Below are positions 25,727 to 34,647 of a stretch of 64,000 bases of DNA, one piece after another. A program made the position numbers and the translations under genes. Position 1 is the stretch's first letter; every line of letters begins with the position of its first letter. The notes beneath the pieces were generated by a model that was given only the letters and a program-made list of their open reading frames with translations, was not told where the DNA came from and made no database searches. The DNA is taken from positions 124,001-188,000 of the forward strand of contig NZ_JANUGX010000006.1 in NCBI RefSeq assembly GCF_024753245.1, written 5' to 3'. This DNA is from Massilia norwichensis. GTDB taxonomy: Bacteria; Pseudomonadota; Gammaproteobacteria; Burkholderiales; Burkholderiaceae_D.

Positions 25727-25944
25727 GGCAGTACTCCGCTTGTGAAAAATGCTGAAGTCTTGCACGCTTATTGCACGAGCCAATTAATAATCGTCAACAA
25801 ACAACTTCACAACAAATAGCGGGCAAAGCAGAAGATTTCGGTGTACGCCTGGTGTCGTATTTATTAAAAATTTCCGCGCCTAAACGGATCGGACCCTCTG
25901 CCTTGCCAGGAGTAGCATGGCATTCCTTTTCAGGAGGAACCATC

Positions 25945-26418
25945 ATGGATAATGCCGACGATCCGATCGCGGCCCTGGTGCGCGACCACGACATGGTGCG
26001 CAAGCTGGCCGACAAATATCTCAACAGCAGCGACATGGAAGTCAAGAAACAGGCGGCGACCCAGCTGCTGCAAGCCATTCACACCCACTCGCGGCTGGAA
26101 GAATCGATCTTCTATCCGAACGTGCGCTGCCTGGACGACAACCTGGTACGCCATTTCGAGCAGGACCATTTGAAAGTCGACGATCTGCTGGCCACGCTGC
26201 AGGGCATGGAAGCGGACGAACCGCGCGCCGAGCAGATGATGCGCGACATGCTCAACGCGGTGCTGAGCCATATCGAGGAGGAGGAACAACAGCTGTTCCC
26301 GCGGCTGCGGCAATCGAACGTCGATATGTCCGACATCGGGCTGCAGATGCAGTCGTTCGAGGCGAACCTGGTGCATATGCAGGCGCAGGCGAGCGACCAG
26401 GGTTCGCGGCGGAGATAG
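25945..26418 (+). CDS. Hemerythrin-like HHE-domain protein
   Basis: 157 residues; AGGAGG at 25932-25937 precedes the ATG. A single four-helix hemerythrin domain is visible with metal ligands spaced as in the HHE family: RDHDMVRKLAD, HTHSRLEESIFYP, HFEQDHLKVDDLL and HIEEEEQQLFP. Such cytoplasmic di-iron proteins bind oxygen, NO or sense iron; the exact role is unknown. It is a monocistronic unit followed by an intergenic palindrome cluster. Confidence 0.9.
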   Translation: MDNADDPIAALVRDHDMVRKLADKYLNSSDMEVKKQAATQLLQAIHTHSRLEESIFYPNVRCLDDNLVRHFEQDHLKVDDLLATLQGMEADEPRAEQMMRDMLNAVLSHIEEEEQQLFPRLRQSNVDMSDIGLQMQSFEANLVHMQAQASDQGSRRR

Positions 26419-26436
26419 CTGCGCTAGAGCTACCGT

Positions 26437-26516
26437 CGTTCCCGCGCAGGCGGGAACCCAAGTTCTGCAAGCGTCACGTTAGCGCACGCAAACTTGGATT
26501 CCCGCCTGCGCGGGAA
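26437..26516. repeat. Inverted CCCGCGCAGGCGGGAA intergenic palindrome pair
   Basis: TTCCCGCGCAGGCGGGAA near 26440 and TTCCCGCCTGCGCGGGAA near 26498 are each self-complementary and also inverted relative to each other; the flanking CCAAGTT/AACTTGG also pairs. The layout is that of a REP/REPIN-type element in the gap between convergent genes. Confidence 0.75.
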
Positions 26517-26543
26517 GTCACGCTGGGCAATGCTCAGCGTGAC
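26517..26543. terminator. Hairpin between hemerythrin and M13 peptidase genes
   Basis: GTCACGCTG (26517-26525) pairs with CAGCGTGAC (26535-26543). It directly abuts the palindrome pair and sits between two convergent genes. There is no U-tract, so this could be part of the repeat rather than an intrinsic terminator. Confidence 0.45.
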
Positions 26544-26551
26544 AAACTAAC

Positions 26552-28663
26552 TTACCAGACGCGGCAGCGCTTTTCCTTCACCATCGGCTGCCCCGGCTTG
26601 CACTGGAAAGCCTGCTGGAACTGCGGCATGTTCACCACCAGGCCGTTCACGCGGAAGCGGCCCGGCGAGTGCGGGTCGGTCAGGGCTTTCACGCGCAGGT
26701 TTTCCGGGCGGTCGTTTTCGCAGGCCCATTGCGCATTACCGACGAAGAAGCGCTGTTCCGGCGTCAGGCCATCGCGCAACTGCTGCGGCTGCGCCTGCTG
26801 CGGCATGCTGGCCATCTCTTCCTTCCACGCCATCCAGCCCAGGATCAGGCCGCCCAGGTCGGCGATGTCCTCACCCAGGGTCAGCTTGCTGTTGATCTTG
26901 ATGTCGTCCACCACCGTGTACTGCGCGTACTGGTCGACGATGCACTGGGCGCGCTCTTCGTATTCCTTCGCGTCCTTCTTGGTCCACCAATCCTTGAGGT
27001 TACCCTTGGCGTCGAACTGGCGGCCTTCGTCGTCGAAGGCGTGGGTCAGTTCGTGGCCGATGGTGCCGCCGGTGTTGCCGTAGTTCGGCGCGTCGTCCAT
27101 CTTCGGATCGAACAGCGGCGGCTGCAGCACGCCGGCCGGGAAGTTGATGTCGTTCATCTGCGGATTGAAATAGGCGTTCACCGTCGGCGGCGTCATGCCC
27201 CATTCGCCGCGGTCGAGCGGCTTGCCGATCTTGGCCAGGTCGCGGCGCGTCTCGAACACATTGCCGCGCTGGACGTTGCCGGCAAAGTCGCCCGGCTTCA
27301 CCTCATATGCGCTGTAGTCGCGCCACTTGTCCGGATAGCCGATCTTGTTGACGATCGCGGCGAGCTTTTCCTGGGCGCGCTTCTTGGTTTCAAGGCTCAT
27401 CCAGTCGAGCGATTCGATGTCCTTCTTCATCGCCTCTTCGACCTGGCGGGTCATGTGCAGCGACTTTTCCTTCAGCGCCGGCGAGAACGCGCGGCTGACG
27501 AATTCCTGGCCCAGCGCTTCGCCCAGCTGGCGGTCGACCAGTCCTACGCAGCGCTTCCAGCGCGGCTGCTGTTGCTGCACGCCGCGCAAGGTCTTGCTGA
27601 AGAAGTCGAAGTGCTCCTGGTCGAAACTGGATGCCAGCGCCGGCGACATGTTGCGCGCCACGTGCCAACGCAAATAGGTACGGGTCGATTCGATGTCGGA
27701 AGTCTTCCACATCCTGGCCAGCGCCTTGAAGAAGGCCGGCTCGGTGACGTTGAAGGTGGTCTGCCTGGCCTGGCCGATTTCGTTCAGGTAGGCATTCCAG
27801 TTGAAGCCTGGGGTCAGCGCCTGCAGACCTTTCGCATCGACCTTGTGGAACAGCTTGTACGGATCGCGCTTGTCGACGCGCGACAGCGAGGCCGTGGCGA
27901 GCTCGGTTTCCATTGCCATCACGCGCTCGGCCTGGCGCTGCGCCTGTTCGGGGCTGTCGCCGAGCAGCTTGAAGGTGTTGGCGATGTGGGCGACGTATTT
28001 CGCGCGCACGTCCTTCGATTTGGCGTCCGTCTTCAGGTAGGAATCGCGGTCCGGCAGGCCCAGGCCGCCGGCGGTGGCGAAGGCGATCACGCGGGTCGAA
28101 TCGCCGAAGTCCTGGCTCGAGCCGAAGCCGAAGAACAGGCCCTGGTCGGCCAGCGCCAGGTGCAGTTGCGCCAGCACGCGCGGCAAATCCTTGTTGCTGC
28201 GCAGGGTCGCGATCTGGTCGAAGAACGGCTTCAGGGGCGCCGCGCCGCGCGTCTCGATGGTGCGCTCGTCCATGCAGGCGCCGAAGTAGTCGCCGATCTT
28301 CTGCTGGTTGGCGTTGCGGCCGTCCTGGCGTTTGGACAGGTCTTCGAGGATGCCCCACAGGAAGCGCTGGTTGTCCTGGGCCAGCTTGCCGTACACCGAC
28401 CAGCGCGCCTGGTCGGCGGGGATCGGGTTGTTCTTCATCCAGCCGCCGCAGGCGTACTGGTAGAAGTCGACGCAGGGGTCGGCGCTGCGGTCCATTGAGC
28501 TCGGGTCCAGGCCCGGTGTGTAGGGGAATTCCGTTGCGGGGCGCTCGGCCTTGGTGGTCGGTGCCGCCGATGCGGCCGGCGCGGCGGCCGGCGCAGTCTG
28601 GGCATGCGCCAGCGCAGCGGCGCCGGCAAGGGACAAGAGGACAGCTAAGCGGGCTGGGCGCAT
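26552..28663 (-). CDS. M13-family (neprilysin/PepO) zinc metallopeptidase
   Basis: 703 residues with a signal peptide (1 to about 21, ending ALAHAQT) followed by an alanine-rich linker. The zinc site is complete: GHELTHAFDD gives HExxH at His537-His541, and GEDIADLGGL downstream supplies the third ligand Glu and the conserved Asp. VNAYFNPQMNDINFPAGVLQ just before the zinc site is the M13 substrate-binding signature, and the C-terminal PMVKEKRCRVW ends in CxVW as usual. These enzymes cut oligopeptides in the periplasm or outside the cell. Single gene, not linked to neighbours. Confidence 0.95.
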   Translation of the reverse strand: MRPARLAVLLSLAGAAALAHAQTAPAAAPAASAAPTTKAERPATEFPYTPGLDPSSMDRSADPCVDFYQYACGGWMKNNPIPADQARWSVYGKLAQDNQRFLWGILEDLSKRQDGRNANQQKIGDYFGACMDERTIETRGAAPLKPFFDQIATLRSNKDLPRVLAQLHLALADQGLFFGFGSSQDFGDSTRVIAFATAGGLGLPDRDSYLKTDAKSKDVRAKYVAHIANTFKLLGDSPEQAQRQAERVMAMETELATASLSRVDKRDPYKLFHKVDAKGLQALTPGFNWNAYLNEIGQARQTTFNVTEPAFFKALARMWKTSDIESTRTYLRWHVARNMSPALASSFDQEHFDFFSKTLRGVQQQQPRWKRCVGLVDRQLGEALGQEFVSRAFSPALKEKSLHMTRQVEEAMKKDIESLDWMSLETKKRAQEKLAAIVNKIGYPDKWRDYSAYEVKPGDFAGNVQRGNVFETRRDLAKIGKPLDRGEWGMTPPTVNAYFNPQMNDINFPAGVLQPPLFDPKMDDAPNYGNTGGTIGHELTHAFDDEGRQFDAKGNLKDWWTKKDAKEYEERAQCIVDQYAQYTVVDDIKINSKLTLGEDIADLGGLILGWMAWKEEMASMPQQAQPQQLRDGLTPEQRFFVGNAQWACENDRPENLRVKALTDPHSPGRFRVNGLVVNMPQFQQAFQCKPGQPMVKEKRCRVW

Positions 28664-28750
28664 AAGTCGAGCTTTATAAAAAGATTAACCCGCTTATGCT
28701 GCCACACGGGCGCCCGCCCGGCAATCCTTACGCCCGCTCAGCCACGCCGA

Positions 28751-30553
28751 TCAGCCCTGCCCCGGCGCCTGCTGCGCCAGGCCGCGCGCCATCGCATCGC
28801 GGATCAGCTCGCGCATGGTCCTGTCGGCGGCCTTGCTTTCCTGGTCCATCTGCTTGCCGAGCACGTCCATCTTCTTGCCGAGTGCATCCATCGGCTGGCC
28901 GGCCTCCTTCATGCGCCGGCCGACGTCCCGCATGTCGGCATGGGCCTGGCGACGCTGCATGTCGCTTTCGGTGGCAGCGCGGATCTGCTCGCCCAGCGCA
29001 TTCATCTGCTTTTCCAGGCTTGCCATCTCGGCTTCGAGACGCCCGCGCTCGCTGTCCGAAGCGCTGCCGAGCTTTTCGCCCACACGGCCCATCTTGCGCC
29101 CTACCTCGTCCATGTTGCGCTGCACTTCGCGTAACCGGCGCTGGTCCGGTTGCATGCCGGCGGCCGCCTGCTCCATTTCCTTGCCGAGCGCATCCATTAC
29201 CTTGCCATGCCGTTCCATCTCCTTGCCGTAGACGTTCATCTGTTCGCCCAGCCGGTTGACCGGTGCCCAGGCTGTGCGTGCCTTCGCCAGGGTGTCCGGA
29301 TCCTGCACGATCCAGGACTTGCCGCCGTCGCGGAACCACAGGAACTCGCCCTTGACGTTGCGCCTGAGCTGTTTGATGGCGTCCCAGTCGGCGCTGCTGC
29401 CGGTCATGGCCGCCCCTTTCTCGCCATCGCCGACCAGGGCATAGCCGTCTTCACGGCCAGGCCGCAGCGTGATGTGATGAAACCCAGGCTTCGGCTGAGC
29501 CGAAGGCACCGACGTGTCCGGCGTCGTGCCGGCATGGGCGTGGATCGCAGCCGTCAGGGCCAGGCAGAGTGCCGGCAGCGGGAGCTTCCAGCCTGCCGAT
29601 GAACTGAAGGGTTCCGTTTGCGGGCGAACCAGGCGTTTGATGCGAGACATGAGCTTTCCTCCTCCATGTGCCCCAAGGCCAAGTTGCTGGGATGAGAGCT
29701 GGAACAGGTCCAGCTCGGATAATGCAAGCGCGAGACGCCGCGGTTCGCCCAATGCGCTTGCAGCCAAATCGTCGGCGATCAGTTCCCGCTCGACCCGGAT
29801 GCGGTGCGACAGCCACCACACCGCCGGGTGATAGAACAGCAGGATCTCGATCGCGCTCTGTACCAGATTCACCAAATAATCGTGACGCCGCACATGGGCC
29901 AATTCGTGCGCCAGCAGCGCTTCGAGCAGCTGGGGCGCCATCCCGGTTGTCAGCGAAGCCGGCACCAGCACCAGCGGACGCCAGCAGCCGGCCGTGACCG
30001 GGCTGGCAAGATCGTTCACCAGTCCCAGCACGACTTTGCGGCCCAGCCCCATGCGCTCGCCCAGGCGGTCCAGCACGGCCTGCCAGGCCGGGTCCAGGCG
30101 GTAGGCCCCCGAACGGCTGCGGCGCCTTACCCAGGCCAGGCCCAGCAACAGCCGCAGGGCCATCAGGGCGGCACCTGCCGACCAGCACAGGATCACCAGC
30201 GGCAGGCGCGGCGCCAGCAGTTCGCGCCAGCCGGCCAGGTGCCACAGCGCCGGCACCGCCGCGCCATCGCCGAGCGCTTGCGCGGCCGTGGCAGGCAATC
30301 CCTGCAGCAGGGCCGACCTCAGCACGCCCCCGGTTTCGAAACCGCCCTGCCCCATCACGCGCACCAGCAGGCCGGCCACCGGCAGCGCCGCGCACGACAG
30401 CAGTGCGATGCAGGCGACCAGGTAGCGCCACTGCGGCCGCGCCCTGCCCATCGATCCCAGCAGCACGGCGGCGATACAGCCGGCCAGCATGCCCTGCCAG
30501 ACGAAGTCCAGCAGTGCCCAGGCCAGGCCCGACATCCAGGCTGCGGTATTCAT
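28751..30553 (-). CDS. M56-family (BlaR1-like) membrane zinc peptidase with long coiled-coil tail
   Basis: 600 residues. The N-terminal half has four to five membrane helices and the M56 motif AHELAHVRRHD (His216, Glu217, His220), followed by FYHPAVWWLSHRIRVERELIADDLA, the classic BlaR1/MecR1 peptidase block. After a hydrophobic segment near 325 comes a periplasmic part (about 340-600) made largely of charged heptad-like repeats (GKEMERHGKVMDALGKEME, LEAEMASLEKQMNALGEQI) that predicts a long coiled coil instead of a penicillin-binding sensor. Usually such genes sit beside a blaI repressor; none is present here. An imperfect CTAG dyad lies upstream. Role in envelope signalling is inferred. Confidence 0.88.
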   Translation of the reverse strand: MNTAAWMSGLAWALLDFVWQGMLAGCIAAVLLGSMGRARPQWRYLVACIALLSCAALPVAGLLVRVMGQGGFETGGVLRSALLQGLPATAAQALGDGAAVPALWHLAGWRELLAPRLPLVILCWSAGAALMALRLLLGLAWVRRRSRSGAYRLDPAWQAVLDRLGERMGLGRKVVLGLVNDLASPVTAGCWRPLVLVPASLTTGMAPQLLEALLAHELAHVRRHDYLVNLVQSAIEILLFYHPAVWWLSHRIRVERELIADDLAASALGEPRRLALALSELDLFQLSSQQLGLGAHGGGKLMSRIKRLVRPQTEPFSSSAGWKLPLPALCLALTAAIHAHAGTTPDTSVPSAQPKPGFHHITLRPGREDGYALVGDGEKGAAMTGSSADWDAIKQLRRNVKGEFLWFRDGGKSWIVQDPDTLAKARTAWAPVNRLGEQMNVYGKEMERHGKVMDALGKEMEQAAAGMQPDQRRLREVQRNMDEVGRKMGRVGEKLGSASDSERGRLEAEMASLEKQMNALGEQIRAATESDMQRRQAHADMRDVGRRMKEAGQPMDALGKKMDVLGKQMDQESKAADRTMRELIRDAMARGLAQQAPGQG

Positions 30554-30585
30554 GCGATCTCCTTTCGATGAACAGGTTAAGCCGA

Positions 30586-30603
30586 CTAGAAAATTTTGTC
30601 TAG
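30586..30603. promoter_or_regulatory. AT-rich CTAG-ended dyad upstream of the M56 peptidase
   Basis: CTAGAAAATTTTGTCTAG, an imperfect dyad, lies about 33 bases before the M56 peptidase start and is followed by a run of T residues. BlaI/MecI-type repressors bind AT-rich dyads at such positions, so it may be an operator served by a regulator encoded elsewhere. No binding protein is encoded next to it. Confidence 0.35.
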
Positions 30604-30710
30604 AACTTTTTTTCTATATTTGGGCGAGCAAACGATGAAGGCAGGATAGGGATGAACGGGGATGGGGGCCAGCTTTGTGCGACAGGCGGCAGGTTTGGTG
30701 GCCTGGACGG

Positions 30711-30734
30711 AAAAAAGCCGGCATTGCGCCGGCT
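30711..30734 (-). terminator. Rho-independent terminator of the class III alcohol dehydrogenase gene
   Basis: On the minus strand AGCCGGC (pairing with GCCGGCT, loop GCAAT) is followed by TTTTTT. It lies about 60 bases past the dehydrogenase stop. Confidence 0.8.
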
Positions 30735-30794
30735 ATTCGGGCCCCCGACAAGGCGGCCGGCCAGGTCGGGGGCGACGTTTCATCGTGGCTGGTA

Positions 30795-31901
30795 TCAGTA
30801 CACGACCACGGAGCGGATCGACTCGCCCCGCTTCATCAGCTCGAAACCTTCGTTGATCTGGTCCAGGCGCAGGTGATGCGTGATCAGATCGTCGATGTTG
30901 ATCTTGTTTTCCATGTACCAGTCGACGATGCGCGGCACGTCGGTACGGCCGCGGGCACCGCCGAAGGCCGAGCCTTTCCATTCGCGGCCGGTAACCAGCT
31001 GGAACGGACGGGTCGAGATTTCCGCACCCGCTTCGGCCACGCCGATGATGATCGACTGGCCCCAGCCCTTGTGGCAGCATTCCAGCGCCTGGCGCATCGT
31101 GGTCGTGTTGCCGATGCACTCGAAGGAGTAGTCGGCACCGCCGTCGGTCAGCTGGACGATGGCGTCGACCACGTTCTCGACATTCTTCGGATTGACGAAG
31201 TGGGTCATGCCGAACTTGCGCGCCATCTCTTCGCGGCCCGGGTTGATGTCCACGCCGATGATCTTGTCGGCGCCGACCATCTTCGCTGCCTGGATCACGT
31301 TCAGGCCGATGCCGCCCAGGCCGAACACGACCACGTTGGCGCCCGCCTCCACCTTGGCCGTGAAGATCACGGCGCCGATGCCGGTGGTGACGCCGCAGCC
31401 GATGTAGCAGACCTTGTCGAAAGGCGCATCCGAGCGGATCTTGGCCAGCGCGATCTCCGGTACCACGATGTAGTTCGAGAAGGTCGAGGTGCCCATGTAG
31501 TGGAAGATGGGCTTGCCGTCCAGCGAGAAGCGGCTGGTCGCATCCGGCATCAGGCCGCGGCCCTGCGTCGAGCGGATGGCCTGGCAAAGATTGGTCTTCT
31601 GCGACAGGCAGAATTTGCACTGGCGGCATTCCGGGGTGTACAGCGGGATGACGTGGTCATCTTTTTTCAGGCTCGTCACGCCGGGGCCGACGTCCACCAC
31701 CACGCCCGCGCCTTCATGGCCGAGAATGGCGGGGAACAGGCCCTCGGGGTCGGCGCCCGACAGCGTGTACCAGTCCGTGTGGCAGATGCCGGTGGCCTTG
31801 ACCTCGACCAGCACCTCGCCCGCTTTCGGGCCTTCGAGCTCGACTTCCTCGATGGTCAGCGGCTTACCCGCCTGCCATGCAATCGCTGCCTTGGTTTTCA
31901 T
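30795..31901 (-). CDS. frmA: S-(hydroxymethyl)glutathione dehydrogenase / class III alcohol dehydrogenase
   Basis: 368 residues, full length. Catalytic zinc ligands in GICHTDWYTLSG and GHEGAGVV, the structural zinc cysteines in CRQCKFCLSQKTNLC, and the NAD-binding GLGGIGLNVIQ are all present; KAAIAWQAGKPL and the C-terminal GESIRSVVVY are typical of the class III group. It oxidises the glutathione adduct of formaldehyde and also reduces S-nitrosoglutathione. The usual partner S-formylglutathione hydrolase (frmB) and the frmR repressor are not adjacent. Confidence 0.95.
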   Translation of the reverse strand: MKTKAAIAWQAGKPLTIEEVELEGPKAGEVLVEVKATGICHTDWYTLSGADPEGLFPAILGHEGAGVVVDVGPGVTSLKKDDHVIPLYTPECRQCKFCLSQKTNLCQAIRSTQGRGLMPDATSRFSLDGKPIFHYMGTSTFSNYIVVPEIALAKIRSDAPFDKVCYIGCGVTTGIGAVIFTAKVEAGANVVVFGLGGIGLNVIQAAKMVGADKIIGVDINPGREEMARKFGMTHFVNPKNVENVVDAIVQLTDGGADYSFECIGNTTTMRQALECCHKGWGQSIIIGVAEAGAEISTRPFQLVTGREWKGSAFGGARGRTDVPRIVDWYMENKINIDDLITHHLRLDQINEGFELMKRGESIRSVVVY

Positions 31902-31962
31902 GTGAATCTTCCTCTGCTTGATAAACGGTTTGCCATGATACCAAGCAGAAGCGGAACGCGTA

Positions 31963-32601
31963 TCACTTGGCCCGCAGGCGCGCGGCGAAGGCCCCGTGCA
32001 GGCTGCCCAGCAGCTCCTCGGCCGCGACGATCTGCTCGGCCACCTCGTTGATCTTGCGGCGGTTCGAGCGCGCGTGGTCGCGCAGCACCTCGAAGGCGGT
32101 GTTGCGGTCGGTCTGGTAGCGCGCCATCAGCACGCCGACGGCCAGGCTGGTCTCGCGCCCGGCGGCCAGGGCCGCGTTCAGGTTGACTTCGGTGCGGCGC
32201 AGCTGGCGGATCTCGTCGGCGCGCGCCAGGGCGGCTTCGAAGGCCGGCAGCAGGCGGCTCGCATCGACCGGCTTGACCACGAAGCCGACCGCGCCATGGC
32301 TGGCGGCCTGGCGCGCGGTCTCGGCATCGTCCACCGACGACAGGAACATGAAGGGCACCGCGGTGTGCTCCCTCAGGCGCTGCGCCAGTTCGAGACCGGA
32401 CATGCCGGGCATCGTGATGTCGAGCAGGGCCAGGGCGATGTCCGCTTCGCGCTCCTGCACGCGCTGCACCGCTTCGGGCGCGGAGCCGGCTTTGACGGTG
32501 TCGTAGCCGGCATGCTGCAGCACGGTGGCGATGAAATCGAGCAGGAGGGGGTCGTCGTCGACCAGCAGGATCAGACGGCGGGAAGAAGCGGGCGCGCTCA
32601 T
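31963..32601 (-). CDS. ANTAR-domain response regulator (RNA-binding antiterminator type)
   Basis: 212 residues. N-terminal receiver domain with the acidic pocket VDDDP (14-18), phospho-acceptor Asp61 in LLDITMPG and the conserved Lys in VKPVD. A helical linker (about 128-145) leads to a C-terminal ANTAR domain (about 145-200; VGVLMARYQTDRNTAFEVLR, HARSNRRKINEVAEQIV). ANTAR proteins bind paired RNA hairpins and prevent termination. No histidine kinase is adjacent, and no obvious two-hairpin target was seen in the nearby leaders. Confidence 0.9.
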   Translation of the reverse strand: MSAPASSRRLILLVDDDPLLLDFIATVLQHAGYDTVKAGSAPEAVQRVQEREADIALALLDITMPGMSGLELAQRLREHTAVPFMFLSSVDDAETARQAASHGAVGFVVKPVDASRLLPAFEAALARADEIRQLRRTEVNLNAALAAGRETSLAVGVLMARYQTDRNTAFEVLRDHARSNRRKINEVAEQIVAAEELLGSLHGAFAARLRAK

Positions 32602-32950
32602 TGTTACCTGTTCTTACAAGAGGGGGGAATACCGCTTGTCGAAATTAATGAAAACTTCACATTTCCAACTTTGGCGGGCCAAAAATATAGCATGCACATT
32701 TGTGACAAACGTGGATTTTCGTCAATTGAATCATACGCACAAACGATCGCGCAACAACTCCCGCGCACGATTGAAAATCAATTGCGTATGTATAAGTTAC
32801 CTCCATAAACTGGCTCGGCTGTTTACGCAGAGGGCTGGGCCCGGCCCGCTGCGGCAACAGCGATGTATCGGTCGTTACAGCAGCAACACCAATAAGCATG
32901 CGGACCACGATGTCCGCGTCGATAACAAGTAACTTACGGAGAAAACACCG
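32602..32950. other. Divergent intergenic region between ANTAR regulator and subtilase
   Basis: 349 bases with no supported gene. The left half is AT-rich (around 32640-32790), in contrast with both flanking genes, and probably carries promoters for both divergent genes. A GGGCTGGGCCCGGCCCGC palindrome sits at about 32832-32850. A ribosome site ACGGAG lies upstream of the subtilase ATG. I could not assign a specific operator. Confidence 0.5.
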
Positions 32951-34525
32951 ATGAATCAGAAACACAATCGCGCAGCAAAGTTCGTCCCCGCCCTCGGCTT
33001 GTGCGCCGCGGCACTGGCAGTCGCCTTCGCGGGCAACGCCTCGGCCGCCGCGCCGGACACCACCCGCGTGATCGTCGCCTTCAAACCGGGCGCGAAAGCG
33101 GCCATGAAGTCGGTGGTCGCCGCGGCCAAAGGCTCGGTCAAGCATGAAATCTTCGGCATGAACGCCATGGCCATCGAAGTGCCGGCCGTCGCCCTGAAAG
33201 GCCTGGAAAACAACCCGAACGTCGAGTACATCGAAGAGGACGTGCTCCGCAAACCGCTGGCGCTGACCTCGCCCTCGACCGGCACCCCCTACACCGCCGG
33301 CCAGCTGGTCCCCTACGGCATCAAGCTGGTGCAGGCCGACCAGCTGCCCGACACCAACGCCGGCAACCGCAAGGTCTGCATCATCGACTCGGGCGTCGAC
33401 TTCCAGCATGAAGACCTGTCCGCCAACGGCGCCAACGTCACCGGCGAATACGACGCCGGCACCGGCAACTGGAACACCGACGAGAACCACCACGGCACCC
33501 ACGTGTTCGGCACCATCGCCGGCGTCAACAACGGCACCGGCGTGGTCGGCGTGAACCCGAACAAGAACCTCAAACTGCACATCGTGAAGGTGTTCGGCAA
33601 GGATGGCTGGGCGTATTCCTCGACCCTGTCCTCGGCCGCCAACAAGTGCGCCGCGGCCGGCGCCAACGTGATCAGCATGTCGCTGGGCGGCGGCGCCAAG
33701 AGCATGACCGAGCAGAAGACCTTCGACAGCCTGCAGACCAAGGGCATCCTCAGCATCGCTGCCGCCGGCAACGACGCCAACACCACCATCTCCTACCCGG
33801 CCGGCTATTCGAGCGTGATGTCGGTGGCGGCCGTGGACGAGAACAAGGCCTGGGCCAGCTTCTCGCAGTACAACAGCGACGTCGAAATCGCCGGCCCGGG
33901 CGTCTCGGTGCTGTCGACCGTGCCGATGGGCACCGGCCAGGATCCGGTCCTGAGCGTCGGCGCAAGCACCTACGCGCCCACCGCCATGGAAGGTTCGCCG
34001 GTCAAGACCGCGACCGCCCCGCTGGCCGACTTCGGCATCGGCGACAGCGTCAACACCGCCGTCTCCGGCAAGGTCTGCCTGATCCAGCGCGGCACCGTCG
34101 ACTTCGCGACCAAGGTCCTCAACTGCCAGAACAGCGGCGGCGTCGGCGCGGTCGTGTACAACAACGTGGCCGGCCCGGTGGCGGGCACGCTGGGCACGAC
34201 GGTGACCAGCATCCCGTCGGTCGGCGCCTCCGACACCGAGGGCGCGGCGATGAAAGGCCAGCTGGGCCAGAGCGCCACCGTCGGCATCAAGGCGTCGAAC
34301 TACGCCTACTTCGACGGCACTTCGATGGCAACCCCGCACGTGTCGGCCGTCGCGGCGCTGGTGTGGAGCTACTTCCCGACCTGCACCGGCTCGCAGATCC
34401 GCACCTCGCTGGACAACAGCGCGCTGGACCTGGGCACCGCCGGCCGCGACACCAAGTACGGCTACGGCCTGGTCCAGGCCAAGGCTGCCTACGACCGCAT
34501 CAAGTCGCTGGGCTGCGGCAAATAA
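32951..34525 (+). CDS. Secreted subtilisin-like (S8) serine protease with inserted PA domain
   Basis: 524 residues. Signal peptide 1-33; an I9-type propeptide covers about 38-97 (TTRVIVAFKPGAK to VEYIEEDV), which folds and inhibits the enzyme until cleaved. The catalytic triad is Asp146 (CIIDSGVD), His181 (HGTHVFGTIAG) and Ser458 (DGTSMATPH), with oxyanion Asn274 (AAAGND). Between Asn274 and Ser458 a protease-associated (PA) domain is inserted at about 340-445 (KVCLIQRGTVDFATKV, GAVVYNN). PA inserts modulate substrate access. It is a stand-alone exported protease. Confidence 0.95.
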   Translation: MNQKHNRAAKFVPALGLCAAALAVAFAGNASAAAPDTTRVIVAFKPGAKAAMKSVVAAAKGSVKHEIFGMNAMAIEVPAVALKGLENNPNVEYIEEDVLRKPLALTSPSTGTPYTAGQLVPYGIKLVQADQLPDTNAGNRKVCIIDSGVDFQHEDLSANGANVTGEYDAGTGNWNTDENHHGTHVFGTIAGVNNGTGVVGVNPNKNLKLHIVKVFGKDGWAYSSTLSSAANKCAAAGANVISMSLGGGAKSMTEQKTFDSLQTKGILSIAAAGNDANTTISYPAGYSSVMSVAAVDENKAWASFSQYNSDVEIAGPGVSVLSTVPMGTGQDPVLSVGASTYAPTAMEGSPVKTATAPLADFGIGDSVNTAVSGKVCLIQRGTVDFATKVLNCQNSGGVGAVVYNNVAGPVAGTLGTTVTSIPSVGASDTEGAAMKGQLGQSATVGIKASNYAYFDGTSMATPHVSAVAALVWSYFPTCTGSQIRTSLDNSALDLGTAGRDTKYGYGLVQAKAAYDRIKSLGCGK

Positions 34526-34543
34526 ACAGGCGTTCGCGCCTTT

Positions 34544-34623
34544 CGTAGGGTGGGCACCACGTGCCCACGCGTGACGTTTGTGGCATCTTTACGTTACGCG
34601 TGGGCACGGTGTGCCCACCCTGC
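34544..34623. repeat. Inverted pair of GTAGGGTGGGCAC repeats
   Basis: Units at 34544-34569 and 34599-34623 in opposite orientation, separated by about 30 bases containing CGTGACG. The first is shortly after the subtilase stop and the second just before the methyltransferase gene, so the element lies in a same-strand gap. Confidence 0.85.
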
Positions 34624-34647
34624 TTTTTTTTTCGACGAACGGACAAC

